DNA of 33,049 nt from Nitrososphaerota archaeon (GCA_022562615.1 JADFOW010000008.1:1-33049); one strand, 5' to 3'; positions 1 through 7,102 are shown, numbered from the stretch's first letter. Notes: generated by a model from the sequence alone, not told the origin. A program made the numbers and translations.

Positions 1-2
1 GT

Positions 3-170
3 AAAGAAGAGCTTGAACTTACAGCTACTATTGATTTTGTAAAGACTAGTGTTTCAAGAATCGGAAAAGATGATCTACTTGCTAAAGTGGGGATAATAAA
101 AGATAATTTCCGTCCTGCAACTATTGCAGCTGCTTATGATCGATGGATTGAGCTAAAAAGATATCTCTAA
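3..170 (+). CDS. 3' end of an unknown gene (partial)
   Basis: An open frame runs from the window edge to a TAA stop and encodes the last 55 residues of a protein (ending DRWIELKRYL). The fragment is mixed charged/hydrophobic and looks helical, with no motif I recognise. Being cut by the window edge, its start and function cannot be judged. It is followed by about 100 AT-rich bases before the next gene on the same strand. Confidence 0.55.
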   Translation, partial: KEELELTATIDFVKTSVSRIGKDDLLAKVGIIKDNFRPATIAAAYDRWIELKRYL

Positions 171-271
171 CATCTAATACTTCATATAACAAACTGACAA
201 ACTAATTACTTACTTTAGGATCAATCTGGTTAATCAGTATCTGATTTATGCAATAATGATCAATACAATAC

Positions 272-625
272 ATGGTTCGCGGAAAGAACAAAGCAGATCA
301 AAGAAGGGCGATCAAAACAAAATCAAAGAGAGTCTCATATAGTCCTGCAGGTGTATCGAAACTTCCAAGAGGGCTTGGAGTATATACCATTAATGATAAT
401 GGAAAAAAGTACATTGGAAGTACCAGCAATTTGAGAAGGAGAAATCAAGAACATTTACGCAACGGAAAATCAGGAGCGTCTGTTAGCTATACAAGAACTG
501 TTACCAGACAGCAGGCATATGCAATTGAAAGAAACAAAATTAGACGATCATGTCCCTCACGAAACAAGACCAAGCCTGATAGCTGTAAGGGTTTTTGGGA
601 AAAGAACTTTGGATTTAGTTTGTAA
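272..625 (+). CDS. GIY-YIG nuclease-domain protein
   Basis: A 117-residue protein with a basic N-terminal tail (about residues 1-30) followed by a small GIY-YIG fold. The signature is visible as GLGVYTI then KKYIGSTSNLRRR, where the Tyr pair, the Gly and the Arg cluster match the family core. A later AIERNKI segment is in the right place for the metal-binding Glu and conserved Asn region. GIY-YIG domains cleave DNA in homing endonucleases, UvrC and repair or restriction proteins. This one is short and stand-alone, like the UPF0213/YhbQ group, so its substrate is unknown. It sits next to two other possible nucleic-acid enzymes. Function as an active nuclease is inferred. Confidence 0.8.
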   Translation: MVRGKNKADQRRAIKTKSKRVSYSPAGVSKLPRGLGVYTINDNGKKYIGSTSNLRRRNQEHLRNGKSGASVSYTRTVTRQQAYAIERNKIRRSCPSRNKTKPDSCKGFWEKNFGFSL

Positions 626-630
626 TCTAA

Positions 631-1401
631 TTATAAATTAGGATTTTGTGCCTTTTTTTGTTCTAAACTACTGTTGCACCATTTATAATAATTTTCAAAT
701 GTTATCTTCCCAAGCTCAGGATCTCTAATACCCTGTGGTTGATATTGTATATCATAAGGTATGTCAATTTCCTCTAGGTCGTTTTTGAGTATTTTTGAAA
801 CATTTACACCTATGACGATAATCTTTTCCGGATGAGAATCGGTAATCACTTTTGAAATATACTGCTTCCATGAAATCTTAAGAATCTCATCCTTTATTTT
901 TGGAGACAGTTTGGACGTTTCATTAATTGCTACTATGCTTGCATCAACTAACCAAATTCCCTTCTCCTTCATTTTTTCCAAAAGAGATATTTTGTTTTGC
1001 AGTCTTTGATTTTGATTTTTTGTCTTCGTCACAAGAATTTTTTTGAACTCGGAATGAAAATTTTGATGTATGCAAGATGTAAATATTTTCCAAAATTGCG
1101 ATGTGCATGAATTTTCTTGTACATTAACAAGAGATTTTTCACCATATCCTAGGCAATAAACTAATTTTACATAATTGGATGGGCATCCTTCAAGACCTTC
1201 AAATCCTTCATATGTCATCGAATTATTGTATTCATCCATCAATGTATGTACGTGAGACTCTGCTAACAAAACAACTCTGACATTTTTTGGTTTCCAAAAA
1301 TTCCTGTGATCATCTACTGCTTTAACTATACAAAATGGCTCTAAATTTAAACTCCTCCCAAATTTTTCTTTGATACTAAGATACGTATTTTCTAAAGACA
1401 T
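631..1401 (-). CDS. Conserved-looking protein of unknown function, possibly UDG-like fold
   Basis: A 256-residue soluble protein with no motif I can assign firmly. Two hydrophobic strands, VRVVLLAESHVH (near residue 42) and KIIVIGVNVSKIL (near residue 195), are spaced and patterned like the first strand and the late 'vviG' strand of uracil-DNA-glycosylase-superfamily proteins. The catalytic motifs are not clearly matched, so this is only a fold suggestion. The 3' end converges with the GIY-YIG gene, leaving 5 bases between the stops. The upstream region has an AT-rich ATTATTTATC stretch about 30 bases before the ATG that could be its promoter. Confidence 0.6.
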   Translation of the reverse strand: MSLENTYLSIKEKFGRSLNLEPFCIVKAVDDHRNFWKPKNVRVVLLAESHVHTLMDEYNNSMTYEGFEGLEGCPSNYVKLVYCLGYGEKSLVNVQENSCTSQFWKIFTSCIHQNFHSEFKKILVTKTKNQNQRLQNKISLLEKMKEKGIWLVDASIVAINETSKLSPKIKDEILKISWKQYISKVITDSHPEKIIVIGVNVSKILKNDLEEIDIPYDIQYQPQGIRDPELGKITFENYYKWCNSSLEQKKAQNPNL

Positions 1402-1504
1402 TCTTATTTGCTGTGTTTGTGATTAGATAAATAATTCCTTGATTCGAGCCTAAATTCCTTGTTTATGTAGAAATTAAAAAATATTATAATCACATTCTCA
1501 AAAC

Positions 1505-2197
1505 ATGGCCATCATCTATGGAATGGCAGATAGTGAGAAGAATCTTCTAAAGAAATTACCTGGAGAAGTCAGAAATTATGAAGATATGGACAGAGTCAAA
1601 AGAGATTTTGAAAATAAGATAAAACAGGTAGATGATGGATTTTTTGCAGGTCTTAAAAAATGGAACTACAAGAGACAGGTTAAGAAGTTTGACAGGGCCA
1701 GAGAGAACCCACTTCATGCAGGAACCAGAGGAGAAAACAAAGTCATTGAAGAACTGCTAAAACTTGATGAGCATTACCATATTTTGTGTGGTGTACGAAT
1801 TGAATTACCATACTATGTTTGGTATAACGGGCAAAAGAATCTAAAATCAGCTCAAATGGATTTGGTAGTTGTATGTCCAAAAGGTGTTTTCATGATTGAA
1901 GTCAAAAACTGGAGTAATGATTATGCCAAAAATTATGATGGACTAAATCCATACGAGCAAACAGATAGAGCTGGTCGAGTCTTGTGGATTGCCCTACAGG
2001 ATATAATCAAAAACATTAGAGTCACAAATGTCCTACTATCAATACAAGGAAACATATCATACAATGAAAGATATCGTGCAGTTTTTGTTTCAAGTCTGAA
2101 TAGGATTAATCAATTTTTAGAAAAAAGACAAGATGCTTTGAGTCCAAGAGAAGTCAAGATAATTGTTGATGAATTGAAATATTATGTAACAAGATAG
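1505..2197 (+). CDS. NERD-domain (nuclease-related) protein
   Basis: A 230-residue protein. Residues 1-70 are a charged helical N-terminus. From about residue 72 the NERD domain is clear: a GTRGENKVIEEL helix, the strand QMDLVVVCPKGVFMIEVKNW carrying the D...ExK triad of a PD-(D/E)XK-like fold, and a C-terminal alpha/beta part. NERD domains are found in bacteria, archaea and plasmids, and the fold predicts nuclease activity, though most members are untested. The ATG lies about 20-27 bases after TATA-like AT-rich DNA (TTAAAAAATATTATAAT), fitting a leaderless transcript. The neighbouring GIY-YIG protein gives this corner a DNA-processing flavour. Confidence 0.8.
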   Translation: MAIIYGMADSEKNLLKKLPGEVRNYEDMDRVKRDFENKIKQVDDGFFAGLKKWNYKRQVKKFDRARENPLHAGTRGENKVIEELLKLDEHYHILCGVRIELPYYVWYNGQKNLKSAQMDLVVVCPKGVFMIEVKNWSNDYAKNYDGLNPYEQTDRAGRVLWIALQDIIKNIRVTNVLLSIQGNISYNERYRAVFVSSLNRINQFLEKRQDALSPREVKIIVDELKYYVTR

Positions 2198-2283
2198 AAA
2201 TGGTTCAAAATTTTTACGCCTAAATGTTTTGTAAAATGTACAAACAAGGTACAAAACGTATCTCAAGTGTATGAATATAATGG

Positions 2284-2430
2284 TTAAATGACAAAACTAT
2301 CTGGACATTCAACATGTTCGTAATAATGTTCTGTGAATTTTTCTTGAACTACATAAATTATAATTTTATGTAATTCTTTTTCTTTGATTTCTTTACTACA
2401 TTTGAGACATCTTTTAGTTGATTTTGTCAT
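2284..2430 (-). CDS. 48-residue zinc-finger-like small protein (not in ORF track)
   Basis: A short ATG-to-TAA frame encodes 48 residues with a CLKC pair near the N-terminus and a single C-terminal Cys in an HVECP context, together with several His residues (EHYYEHVEC). The spacing suggests a mini zinc ribbon or treble-clef-like finger with mixed Cys/His ligands. Charge and hydrophobic pattern look protein-like. It lies alone in a 371-base gap, antisense to its neighbours; the remaining about 140 bases to the next gene hold nothing I can identify. Confidence 0.45.
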   Translation of the reverse strand: MTKSTKRCLKCSKEIKEKELHKIIIYVVQEKFTEHYYEHVECPDSFVI

Positions 2431-2568
2431 GGTGTATCAGGGATCCAAACCACTAATCTATAAGGATCTGCGATCAGCTCAATTTGAGCAAAACTGACTC
2501 AAATTACACTTTTTAGTATATCAAACGCATAAAGCAAGGCAAAAATATGGTAAAAAGAGTATCAAGGT

Positions 2569-2931
2569 ATGGATGATTTTGTATTTAGCCAGTTAAAGGA
2601 CCTTTATGGATTAAATTCTGATATTCCTCATCGAGCATTACTATTCCCAAGGTTACCCCCAGGTATAACACTCCCTATGTTCAAAATCTTTGAGAACCCA
2701 ATGAAAGACAAATTTATGCAAAATATCTCTTTAGGTAACAAAAAATTAGATGGGTTTCAAAAAATGTATCAGCAACACGCATCCGGATTGATGACGATGA
2801 ATTCCTCCAGAATAATACCTCCAGGGCATCCACTGTTTTCTGAAAAAAATTCAGTTGAAATTCTCAAAACAGAGAATGACAAATTATTCAAACAAAATAT
2901 AGAACTAAAGAAAAAATTAGACAAAAAATAA
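2569..2931 (+). CDS. Small protein with Pro-rich core and C-terminal coiled coil, unknown function
   Basis: A 120-residue protein I do not recognise. Residues 20-60 contain Pro-rich stretches (FPRLPPGITLP, and later RIIPPGHPLF), and the last about 25 residues form a short amphipathic helix (ILKTENDKLFKQNIELKKK) likely to be a coiled coil. No signal peptide or membrane segment. It is single, on the plus strand, followed after about 90 AT-rich bases by the roadblock-like gene. Confidence 0.55.
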   Translation: MDDFVFSQLKDLYGLNSDIPHRALLFPRLPPGITLPMFKIFENPMKDKFMQNISLGNKKLDGFQKMYQQHASGLMTMNSSRIIPPGHPLFSEKNSVEILKTENDKLFKQNIELKKKLDKK

Positions 2932-3020
2932 TTTAAGCATTAAATGGTTTCACTTTTTAGTTATTTTTTAATTTCTAACTATAGTAAGAATCCTTATTAA
3001 TTTCTAATCTAATCTTCTGT

Positions 3021-3407
3021 ATGGTAAAGACTCCTGCAGAAAAATGGAAGGACAACATAATAAATTATCGAAAAAAATGCCAAAAAATTATCAAAGTCTC
3101 AAAAAATGTTCGATATTCCGGAGTGATTAACGCATATGGCAGGACATTAACAGGAATCGTTAGACCAGATGTAATACCATTATTAAAAACCGAACAGGTC
3201 AAAAATGAATTTTTTATACTTTCTACTGTGATGAATTTGAGAAAGGATGTTACAAATGCAATAGGGAAACTAAACTACGTTTTATTGGAGCATCAAAAAG
3301 TATCTATAGTTGTTTTTCAAAAAAATGATATGACCTTTTATGTTTCAATAGATGCTAAGTCAAAGGACGTAAAGTCAATTATTTCAAAAATTAAAAAATT
3401 AATTTAA
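3021..3407 (+). CDS. DUF6659-like / roadblock-fold-like protein
   Basis: A 128-residue protein whose core NVRYSGVINAYGRTLTG, followed by a long helix and the strands KVSIVVFQKNDMTFYVSID, has the beta-beta-alpha-beta-beta-beta pattern of roadblock/LC7-like domains. It resembles the thaumarchaeal proteins grouped, as I recall, under DUF6659. Proteins of this fold usually act as dimerisation or regulatory platforms. No catalytic motif is visible. Its last four bases overlap the end of the convergent VOC gene. The family name is from memory, so treat it as tentative. Confidence 0.65.
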   Translation: MVKTPAEKWKDNIINYRKKCQKIIKVSKNVRYSGVINAYGRTLTGIVRPDVIPLLKTEQVKNEFFILSTVMNLRKDVTNAIGKLNYVLLEHQKVSIVVFQKNDMTFYVSIDAKSKDVKSIISKIKKLI

Positions 3408-3817
3408 GCTGGGGTAAACCCTTGATATCCGCTAGTTTGCTGGGCTTGATCTCTAAATATAGGTTCAAACAAAGATATGAGATATCCGTCAGGATCCAAA
3501 ACTACTGCATTCTTTCCAGCCTCTCGCTCTACAATTTCGCGGTGTACTTTAACACCTTTCTCTCTTAATTCCTCTAAAGCTGATTTTACATCCCCTACTA
3601 GGAATCCAATAGTAATTCCGCTATCCAAAGAACCTCCAATATGTTCAGCTGTAAGAGAAGCAGGATGTAAACTTAACAAGCCACCTGTAGTTCCTAAATC
3701 CACCCACGTTCTTCTTTGTTTTTTAATGGGAAGTCCTATAAACTCATGATAAAAAGCAATAGATTTGTCAAGGTCTCTTACTGCCAAAATGACATTTCCT
3801 ACCTTTTTGATATTCAC
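3404..3817 (-). CDS. VOC (glyoxalase/bleomycin-resistance/dioxygenase) superfamily protein
   Basis: A 137-residue single VOC module pair. The N-terminal motif VGNVILAVRDLDKSIAFYHEFIG and the C-terminal VVLDPDGYLISLFEP are typical. Family metal ligands are normally H/E/H/E. Here the first position is Asn (VGN), His is present in LLSLHPAS, the third-position strand (GITIGFLVGD) has no His, and the final Glu (SLFEP) is kept. The metal site is therefore incomplete, so glyoxalase I activity is doubtful and a binding or different lyase/isomerase role is possible. Translation appears to start at GTG; the upstream in-frame codons give no better start. Confidence 0.8.
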   Translation of the reverse strand: MNIKKVGNVILAVRDLDKSIAFYHEFIGLPIKKQRRTWVDLGTTGGLLSLHPASLTAEHIGGSLDSGITIGFLVGDVKSALEELREKGVKVHREIVEREAGKNAVVLDPDGYLISLFEPIFRDQAQQTSGYQGFTPA

Positions 3818-3967
3818 ATAAACCCTTCCGTTTTCGTATGTTAAAATCTTTGTTATTTATGAAAATAGGAATGATTTCCATAAGGATTTTTATGGATATT
3901 CCAGAAGCTTTTTTGAGTTTAGTATTCAACAGAGCTTGAGATTCCCAGGTTAGAAATCAAATACAAA

Positions 3968-4426
3968 TTATTCATCAAAATAATCGTCTAGTTTTTTGTC
4001 CACTTGTTCTTGTTTTTCTTTGAATCTTTGATATTTTTTATCCCATTTGGAAATAGATAGCCATTGTTTAATCCCTATCCCTAACCAAACCAAGGATATG
4101 GCAAAAATAAGTAACTGAGGAGGTTGTAAAAGAACTTGCGGTCTATTTCTGTCTATGAGTTTGTTTTTTATATTGTTACATTCATCTCGGGTAACATCAT
4201 TTTGCCTACATCGTTCATTAATACGCTCTTCAAGTCTTTGATTAAGTCTGTCATTAAATGGTGAATCAAAAGCACTCGTCATTACCAACAAAGCTACTGG
4301 AGGAATGATCAGAGTGGTCAAAATCATAATCATGAATATCTTTTTTGTTTTACCTAGCTGAAACATCATTCCATCCATGATCTCAAAGAAACTTTCATGT
4401 TTCTTGTTCTTGTTTGATTTACTCAC
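3968..4426 (-). CDS. Small membrane protein with two TM segments, unknown function
   Basis: A 152-residue protein with a Lys/Asn-rich N-terminus, a first membrane segment (about residues 29-52, MIMILTTLIIPPVALLVM), a charged loop of about 50 residues containing two Cys (RCRQND...DECNN), a second membrane segment (LLIFAISLVWLGIGI), and a charged helical tail. The loop would face outside if the basic N-terminus is inside, and the Cys pair could form a disulfide. Located 46 bases downstream of the winged-helix gene on the same strand, possibly co-transcribed. Confidence 0.6.
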   Translation of the reverse strand: MSKSNKNKKHESFFEIMDGMMFQLGKTKKIFMIMILTTLIIPPVALLVMTSAFDSPFNDRLNQRLEERINERCRQNDVTRDECNNIKNKLIDRNRPQVLLQPPQLLIFAISLVWLGIGIKQWLSISKWDKKYQRFKEKQEQVDKKLDDYFDE

Positions 4427-4472
4427 AGTATAAAACCCCCAATTTTTATCTTAAAACCTTTAGATAACATTG

Positions 4473-4718
4473 TTACTCATCTCCATCCACTCTTGGAAAC
4501 ATCTCTTCGTATGGCTCTAGAATTAATTTAAAGAATTCATGTCCTTTGGGGCTTACCTTGTATTTTATAATTGACTTTTTACCCCATGGCTCTACCTTTC
4601 TTTCTATAAGCCCTTTTTTTTCCATGCTATCTAGAATTTGTTTGTGTTTTACAATATTCAACCCACAATAACTCAATAATTTTGTCTGATTTAGTTCCCC
4701 ATATTCAGACAAAATCAA
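4473..4718 (-). CDS. Winged-helix DNA-binding regulator (start uncertain)
   Basis: The track ORF (81 residues from a TTG) covers a winged-helix domain: helices around ELNQTKLLSYCGLN and HKQILDSMEKKGLIERK, then the wing SIIKYKVSPKGHEFF. This resembles the ArnR1-like/HTH_45 type regulators common in thaumarchaea. The reading frame stays open upstream to an in-frame stop at about 4773-4775, and the extra residues (IHKYRDRTYIRKDIILIL) supply the expected first helix, yet that stretch contains no ATG, GTG or TTG; a CTG lies at 4764-4766. An ATG at 4774-4776 is out of frame. Either a rare start codon is used or a one-base frameshift has hit the 5' end. It is divergent from a secreted-protein gene, with palindromes in between. 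Confidence 0.65.
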   Translation of the reverse strand: MILSEYGELNQTKLLSYCGLNIVKHKQILDSMEKKGLIERKVEPWGKKSIIKYKVSPKGHEFFKLILEPYEEMFPRVDGDE

Positions 4719-4802
4719 AATAATGTCTTTTCTAATATAGGTACGATCCCTGTATTTATGAATCAGCGTGTATCATTCCTTCAATAATTTTGTGCTATTT
4801 TA

Positions 4803-4816
4803 TGTTAATTTTAACA
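4803..4816. promoter_or_regulatory. Inverted repeat TGTTAA-TT-TTAACA, candidate operator
   Basis: Six-base arms TGTTAA/TTAACA flank a TT spacer in the gap between the divergent winged-helix and secreted-protein genes. It shares TGTTA/TAACA half-sites with the second palindrome 38 bases away (centre to centre). Role as operator is inferred; AT-rich DNA makes chance repeats more likely. Confidence 0.35.
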
Positions 4817-4840
4817 ATTGCCAATAAAACTAAGGTAACT

Positions 4841-4854
4841 TTGTTAGCTAACAA
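4841..4854. promoter_or_regulatory. 14-bp perfect palindrome TTGTTAGCTAACAA, candidate operator
   Basis: A perfect palindrome located 43 bases before the preferred ATG of the secreted protein, upstream of a TATA-like TTTTATTC. Its half-sites repeat those of the inverted repeat at 4803. A dimeric winged-helix regulator such as the divergent neighbour would be a natural binder, but this is inference. Confidence 0.4.
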
Positions 4855-4896
4855 TGCTTAACAATGCCTTTTATTCAAAATATCTTTTACTCCGCA

Positions 4897-5568
4897 ATGA
4901 CTACAAAAACACAATACTTGCTTCCAGCATTCGTTGCAATATTTGCACTAATGTTTGTGGTTGCAACTCCAAATGTTGCTGCAGATGAGGATGATAAACG
5001 ATTTGCACAACAAAATGGAAAAAAACGCATGCCAATCCAAGTTGAGGGATTTGAGGGAAGTATCCAAATCACTGAAGATTCTGACAGACAGAAAATCAAA
5101 AGTCAGATAACAGTTTCATTAAGTGATGCAGCTGACGGATTAGACGTATACAAAGCCCATCTTGGTGTTGTGGTTAATGAAAACGATGACAAGTTCTTAG
5201 TATGGATACTTGACAACGTTGAGATAGATGCAGGATCTGAAACTGCAGTTACTACACTTTATGTAGTTGATGCAGGAGATCCTTCTAACACTGCAATCAT
5301 AACAAGAGAGATTGATCCTTCCGAAAAAACTCGTGATGGAGAACGTACTCGTGGCGGAGATAGAATGGCAGACAAAATTGAGAAACTAAAGCAAAAATTC
5401 TCAGAGCCCACAGGTAATGAAGAATTAGATGACCTACAGACTCAATTTCTTGAAAAAATTCAAGGACTAAAAGAAGCCCATAAAGAGGGAGATTCTGACA
5501 AAGTTCAAGAATTACGTAAAGAACTAGGAGATCTTAGAGAACAACTCATAGACTTGAGGATTTCCTAA
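4897..5568 (+). CDS. Secreted protein with C-terminal coiled coil
   Basis: I place the start at the second ATG of the track ORF because it gives a compact Sec signal peptide (MTTKTQ, then a hydrophobic core LPAFVAIFALMFVVA, cleavage expected after NVAA) and because a TATA-like TTTTATTC lies about 25 bases before it. The mature 190-residue protein has a beta-rich half (about residues 40-150, with VYKAHLGVVVNENDDKF) and a charged helical C-terminus (LQTQFLEKIQGLKEAHKEG and LRKELGDLREQLIDLR) predicted to form a coiled coil. No anchor is seen after the signal peptide. The function is unknown. Its first 11 codons in the track (MPFIQNIFYSA) are probably untranslated leader. Confidence 0.65.
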   Translation: MTTKTQYLLPAFVAIFALMFVVATPNVAADEDDKRFAQQNGKKRMPIQVEGFEGSIQITEDSDRQKIKSQITVSLSDAADGLDVYKAHLGVVVNENDDKFLVWILDNVEIDAGSETAVTTLYVVDAGDPSNTAIITREIDPSEKTRDGERTRGGDRMADKIEKLKQKFSEPTGNEELDDLQTQFLEKIQGLKEAHKEGDSDKVQELRKELGDLREQLIDLRIS

Positions 5569-5578
5569 GATCCCTATC

Positions 5579-5587
5579 TTTTTTTTT
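5579..5587 (+). terminator. Oligo-T terminator after the secreted-protein gene
   Basis: A run of nine T residues starts 11 bases after the stop codon. Archaeal RNA polymerase terminates on such oligo-T tracts without needing a hairpin. The next gene is convergent, so a terminator is expected here. Confidence 0.5.
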
Positions 5588-5636
5588 GAAATCCTTATTT
5601 CCAAAAATACCAAATTTTAGTTTTATTATTTCTTTT

Positions 5637-5855
5637 TTAGCTGACTTCTACCATTGTTTCTGTTCTTTCTACCCCGCTAATTTTTTGAATTTGAGTGGCA
5701 ACATCCTTGATTTGTACTAATTCCTTGACCTCAATAATTGCTACGGCGTCAAATTGACCACTGGTTGGAAAAGAATCACTTACATGTATTATTTTGCGCA
5801 GTCTTGCGGCAATTAATTTTTTAGGTGATTTTACTAAAATAATTGCTCTTACCAA
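5637..5855 (-). CDS. Stand-alone Lrp/AsnC ligand-binding (RAM) domain protein, copy 2
   Basis: A 72-residue protein consisting only of the alpha-beta RAM/AsnC_trans_reg fold: a first strand (MVRAIILVKS), a central FDAVAIIEVKELVQIKDV strand-helix and a C-terminal ERTETMVEVS strand. The helix-turn-helix of full-length Lrp regulators is absent. Stand-alone domains of this type bind amino acids or act as partners of full-length Lrp proteins. It appears to start at a TTG that overlaps the 3' end of the preceding RAM gene by seven bases, so the two are translationally linked and could assemble as a hetero-oligomer. Confidence 0.75.
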   Translation of the reverse strand: MVRAIILVKSPKKLIAARLRKIIHVSDSFPTSGQFDAVAIIEVKELVQIKDVATQIQKISGVERTETMVEVS

Positions 5856-6088
5856 CCTAAATCCACCTCAACTTCGATTAATGTTTCAGTTGTTACTATT
5901 TCTCTGATTTTTTTAAAATCAATAACCATTTGATTAATTTCATCTATCGTTCCCCTCATAATGGCACTTATGTCAGCCCTGCCTGTTACCACCATGACAT
6001 CTTTGACTATCTTTCTTTTTTTCTTTAACACCAGGACTACCGCGTCAACTTTTCCAGGTTTAACTGAAATTAGACATAATGCTCTCAT
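5849..6088 (-). CDS. Stand-alone Lrp/AsnC ligand-binding (RAM) domain protein, copy 1
   Basis: A 79-residue RAM-domain-only protein: MRALCLISVKPGK (strand 1), VKDVMVVTGRADISAIMRG (the characteristic 'vtG.yD.....' central strand and loop) and VTTETLIEVEVDLGW (last strand). No DNA-binding domain. It precedes a second RAM-only gene with a seven-base overlap, indicating a duplicated pair in one operon. Such proteins sense small metabolites and may tune full-length Lrp/AsnC regulators; the ligand cannot be read from sequence. Confidence 0.8.
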   Translation of the reverse strand: MRALCLISVKPGKVDAVVLVLKKKRKIVKDVMVVTGRADISAIMRGTIDEINQMVIDFKKIREIVTTETLIEVEVDLGW

Positions 6089-6123
6089 GTTTTTTATGTG
6101 TATTAGGATCGAATAAAGATTGC

Positions 6124-6342
6124 TTAATCATTTGCTTCTTGAGATCTTGCTTCTTCAAGATATGCTCTTCTTTCTTCGTTGATTTTTTCTTGATCAACAA
6201 AAGGTTCATCGTCGATAATTGCTATGCCATCTGGATAATCTTCTTGTTGTCCTTTTTTACTCTTAGTTTTTATCTTTGGCTTTGCTCTAGATTTGATTGT
6301 TTTAGCTTTTGTTTTTTTCTTTGCAGTCTTTTTTTCTACCAT
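6124..6342 (-). CDS. Small Lys-rich basic protein with acidic C-terminus, unknown function
   Basis: A 72-residue protein with a strongly basic, histone-tail-like N-terminal half (KKTAKKKTKAKTIKSRAKPK) and an acidic helical C-terminal half (EKINEERRAYLEEARSQE) separated by a hydrophobic IAIIDDEPFV stretch. The basic tail suggests nucleic-acid or ribosome contact, but no fold is recognisable. It lies between tRNA-Phe and the RAM-domain pair on the same strand. Confidence 0.6.
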   Translation of the reverse strand: MVEKKTAKKKTKAKTIKSRAKPKIKTKSKKGQQEDYPDGIAIIDDEPFVDQEKINEERRAYLEEARSQEAND

Positions 6343-6411
6343 TAATGTCGAAAATCAAGAGGTGGCCTTGTTTATAAAAATTATGAAGAATAATTTTTTG
6401 AATAGAGGAAG

Positions 6412-6485
6412 TGCCAGGGGCGAGATTTGAACTCGCGACAGCCCGGTCTTCAGCCGAGTGCTCTCCCAGGCTGAGCTACCCTGGC
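6412..6485 (-). tRNA. tRNA-Phe: tRNA-Phe (GAA)
   Basis: Read on the minus strand the sequence folds as a canonical 74-base tRNA: acceptor stem GCCAGGG/CCCTGGC with discriminator A, D arm with AGCTCAGCCTGGGAGAGC, anticodon stem CTCGG/CCGGG (one G-T pair) around the loop CTGAAGA (anticodon GAA, Phe), and T arm GCGAG-TTCAAAT-CTCGC. The 3' CCA is not encoded and there is no intron. Confidence 0.96.
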
Positions 6486-6512
6486 ACATCAAAAATTCTT
6501 TTAGATACGAAA

Positions 6513-7076
6513 TTAAAGTTTGTCTTTTTGGGCTTTCCAGATAGTTTCATTTTTACCTTTCCTCTTGTTAATTACTCTCCCGAGAACAAACATTAGATCG
6601 GATAAGCGATTTAGGTATTTTATGCAATTTTCATTGATTTTTTCCTGTTCTTTTAAAAAAACAAGACAAGTCTCGGCTCTCCTCACAATTGTTCTAGTAA
6701 AATGTACTTGTGATGCTGCAATATCCCCACTTGGCAAGATAAAATTAGTTAATGGAGATAATTCATTTTCAAAATTATCAATCGCTTTTTCGAGTCTAGT
6801 TATCATTGATAATGTAATTCTATTTTCACTTTGACTCAAATTAGGGTTAGAAAGGTCGGCGCCTACTAAAAATAATTCATTTTGAATGTTCGTTAAAATT
6901 TGGGTAATGTCTAAATCTAATTTGTTAGCCAAGACAATCCCTAAAGATGCATTTGCTTCATCAATCGTGCCATACGCAATAATCCTCGGATGAGATTTGG
7001 CTAGTCGTAAATTCCCTTGTAATCCTGTAGTTCCATCATCCCCAGTTTTGGTATATATTTTCAATACTTTCTTCAT
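6513..7076 (-). CDS. pduO: Cob(I)alamin adenosyltransferase, PduO type
   Basis: A 187-residue PduO-family ATP:cob(I)alamin adenosyltransferase, which transfers the 5'-deoxyadenosyl group of ATP to the cobalt of reduced corrinoid to make coenzyme B12. The N-terminal ATP-binding signature KIYTKTGDDGTTGL is intact, followed by IIAYGTIDEANASLG, the IQNELFLVGADL helix and the RRAETCLV segment that carries the conserved Arg residues of the active site. Length fits the family. Thaumarchaea make their own cobalamin, so this suits the host. Only 26 bases separate it from the divergent HD-domain gene, so both promoters must lie in very little space or inside the neighbouring gene. Confidence 0.9.
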   Translation of the reverse strand: MKKVLKIYTKTGDDGTTGLQGNLRLAKSHPRIIAYGTIDEANASLGIVLANKLDLDITQILTNIQNELFLVGADLSNPNLSQSENRITLSMITRLEKAIDNFENELSPLTNFILPSGDIAASQVHFTRTIVRRAETCLVFLKEQEKINENCIKYLNRLSDLMFVLGRVINKRKGKNETIWKAQKDKL

Positions 7077-7102
7077 TGTAGGTTTGCTATTATGTCGTTC
7101 TA

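Noticed and set aside
3879-3896. Inverted repeat CCATAA-N6-TTATGG in the 3818-3967 gap
   Set aside because: Six-base arms in AT-rich DNA, alone in its gap and too far from the VOC start to be read as an operator with confidence.
6079-6345. 88-residue plus-strand ORF rich in Cys, Phe and Leu
   Set aside because: It is the antisense shadow of the Lys-rich 72-residue gene; Lys codons read backwards give Phe/Leu runs.
6411-6596. 61-residue plus-strand ORF
   Set aside because: It runs antisense through tRNA-Phe and into the adenosyltransferase gene; the pattern MPGARFELATARS is the classic artefact of translating a tRNA complement.
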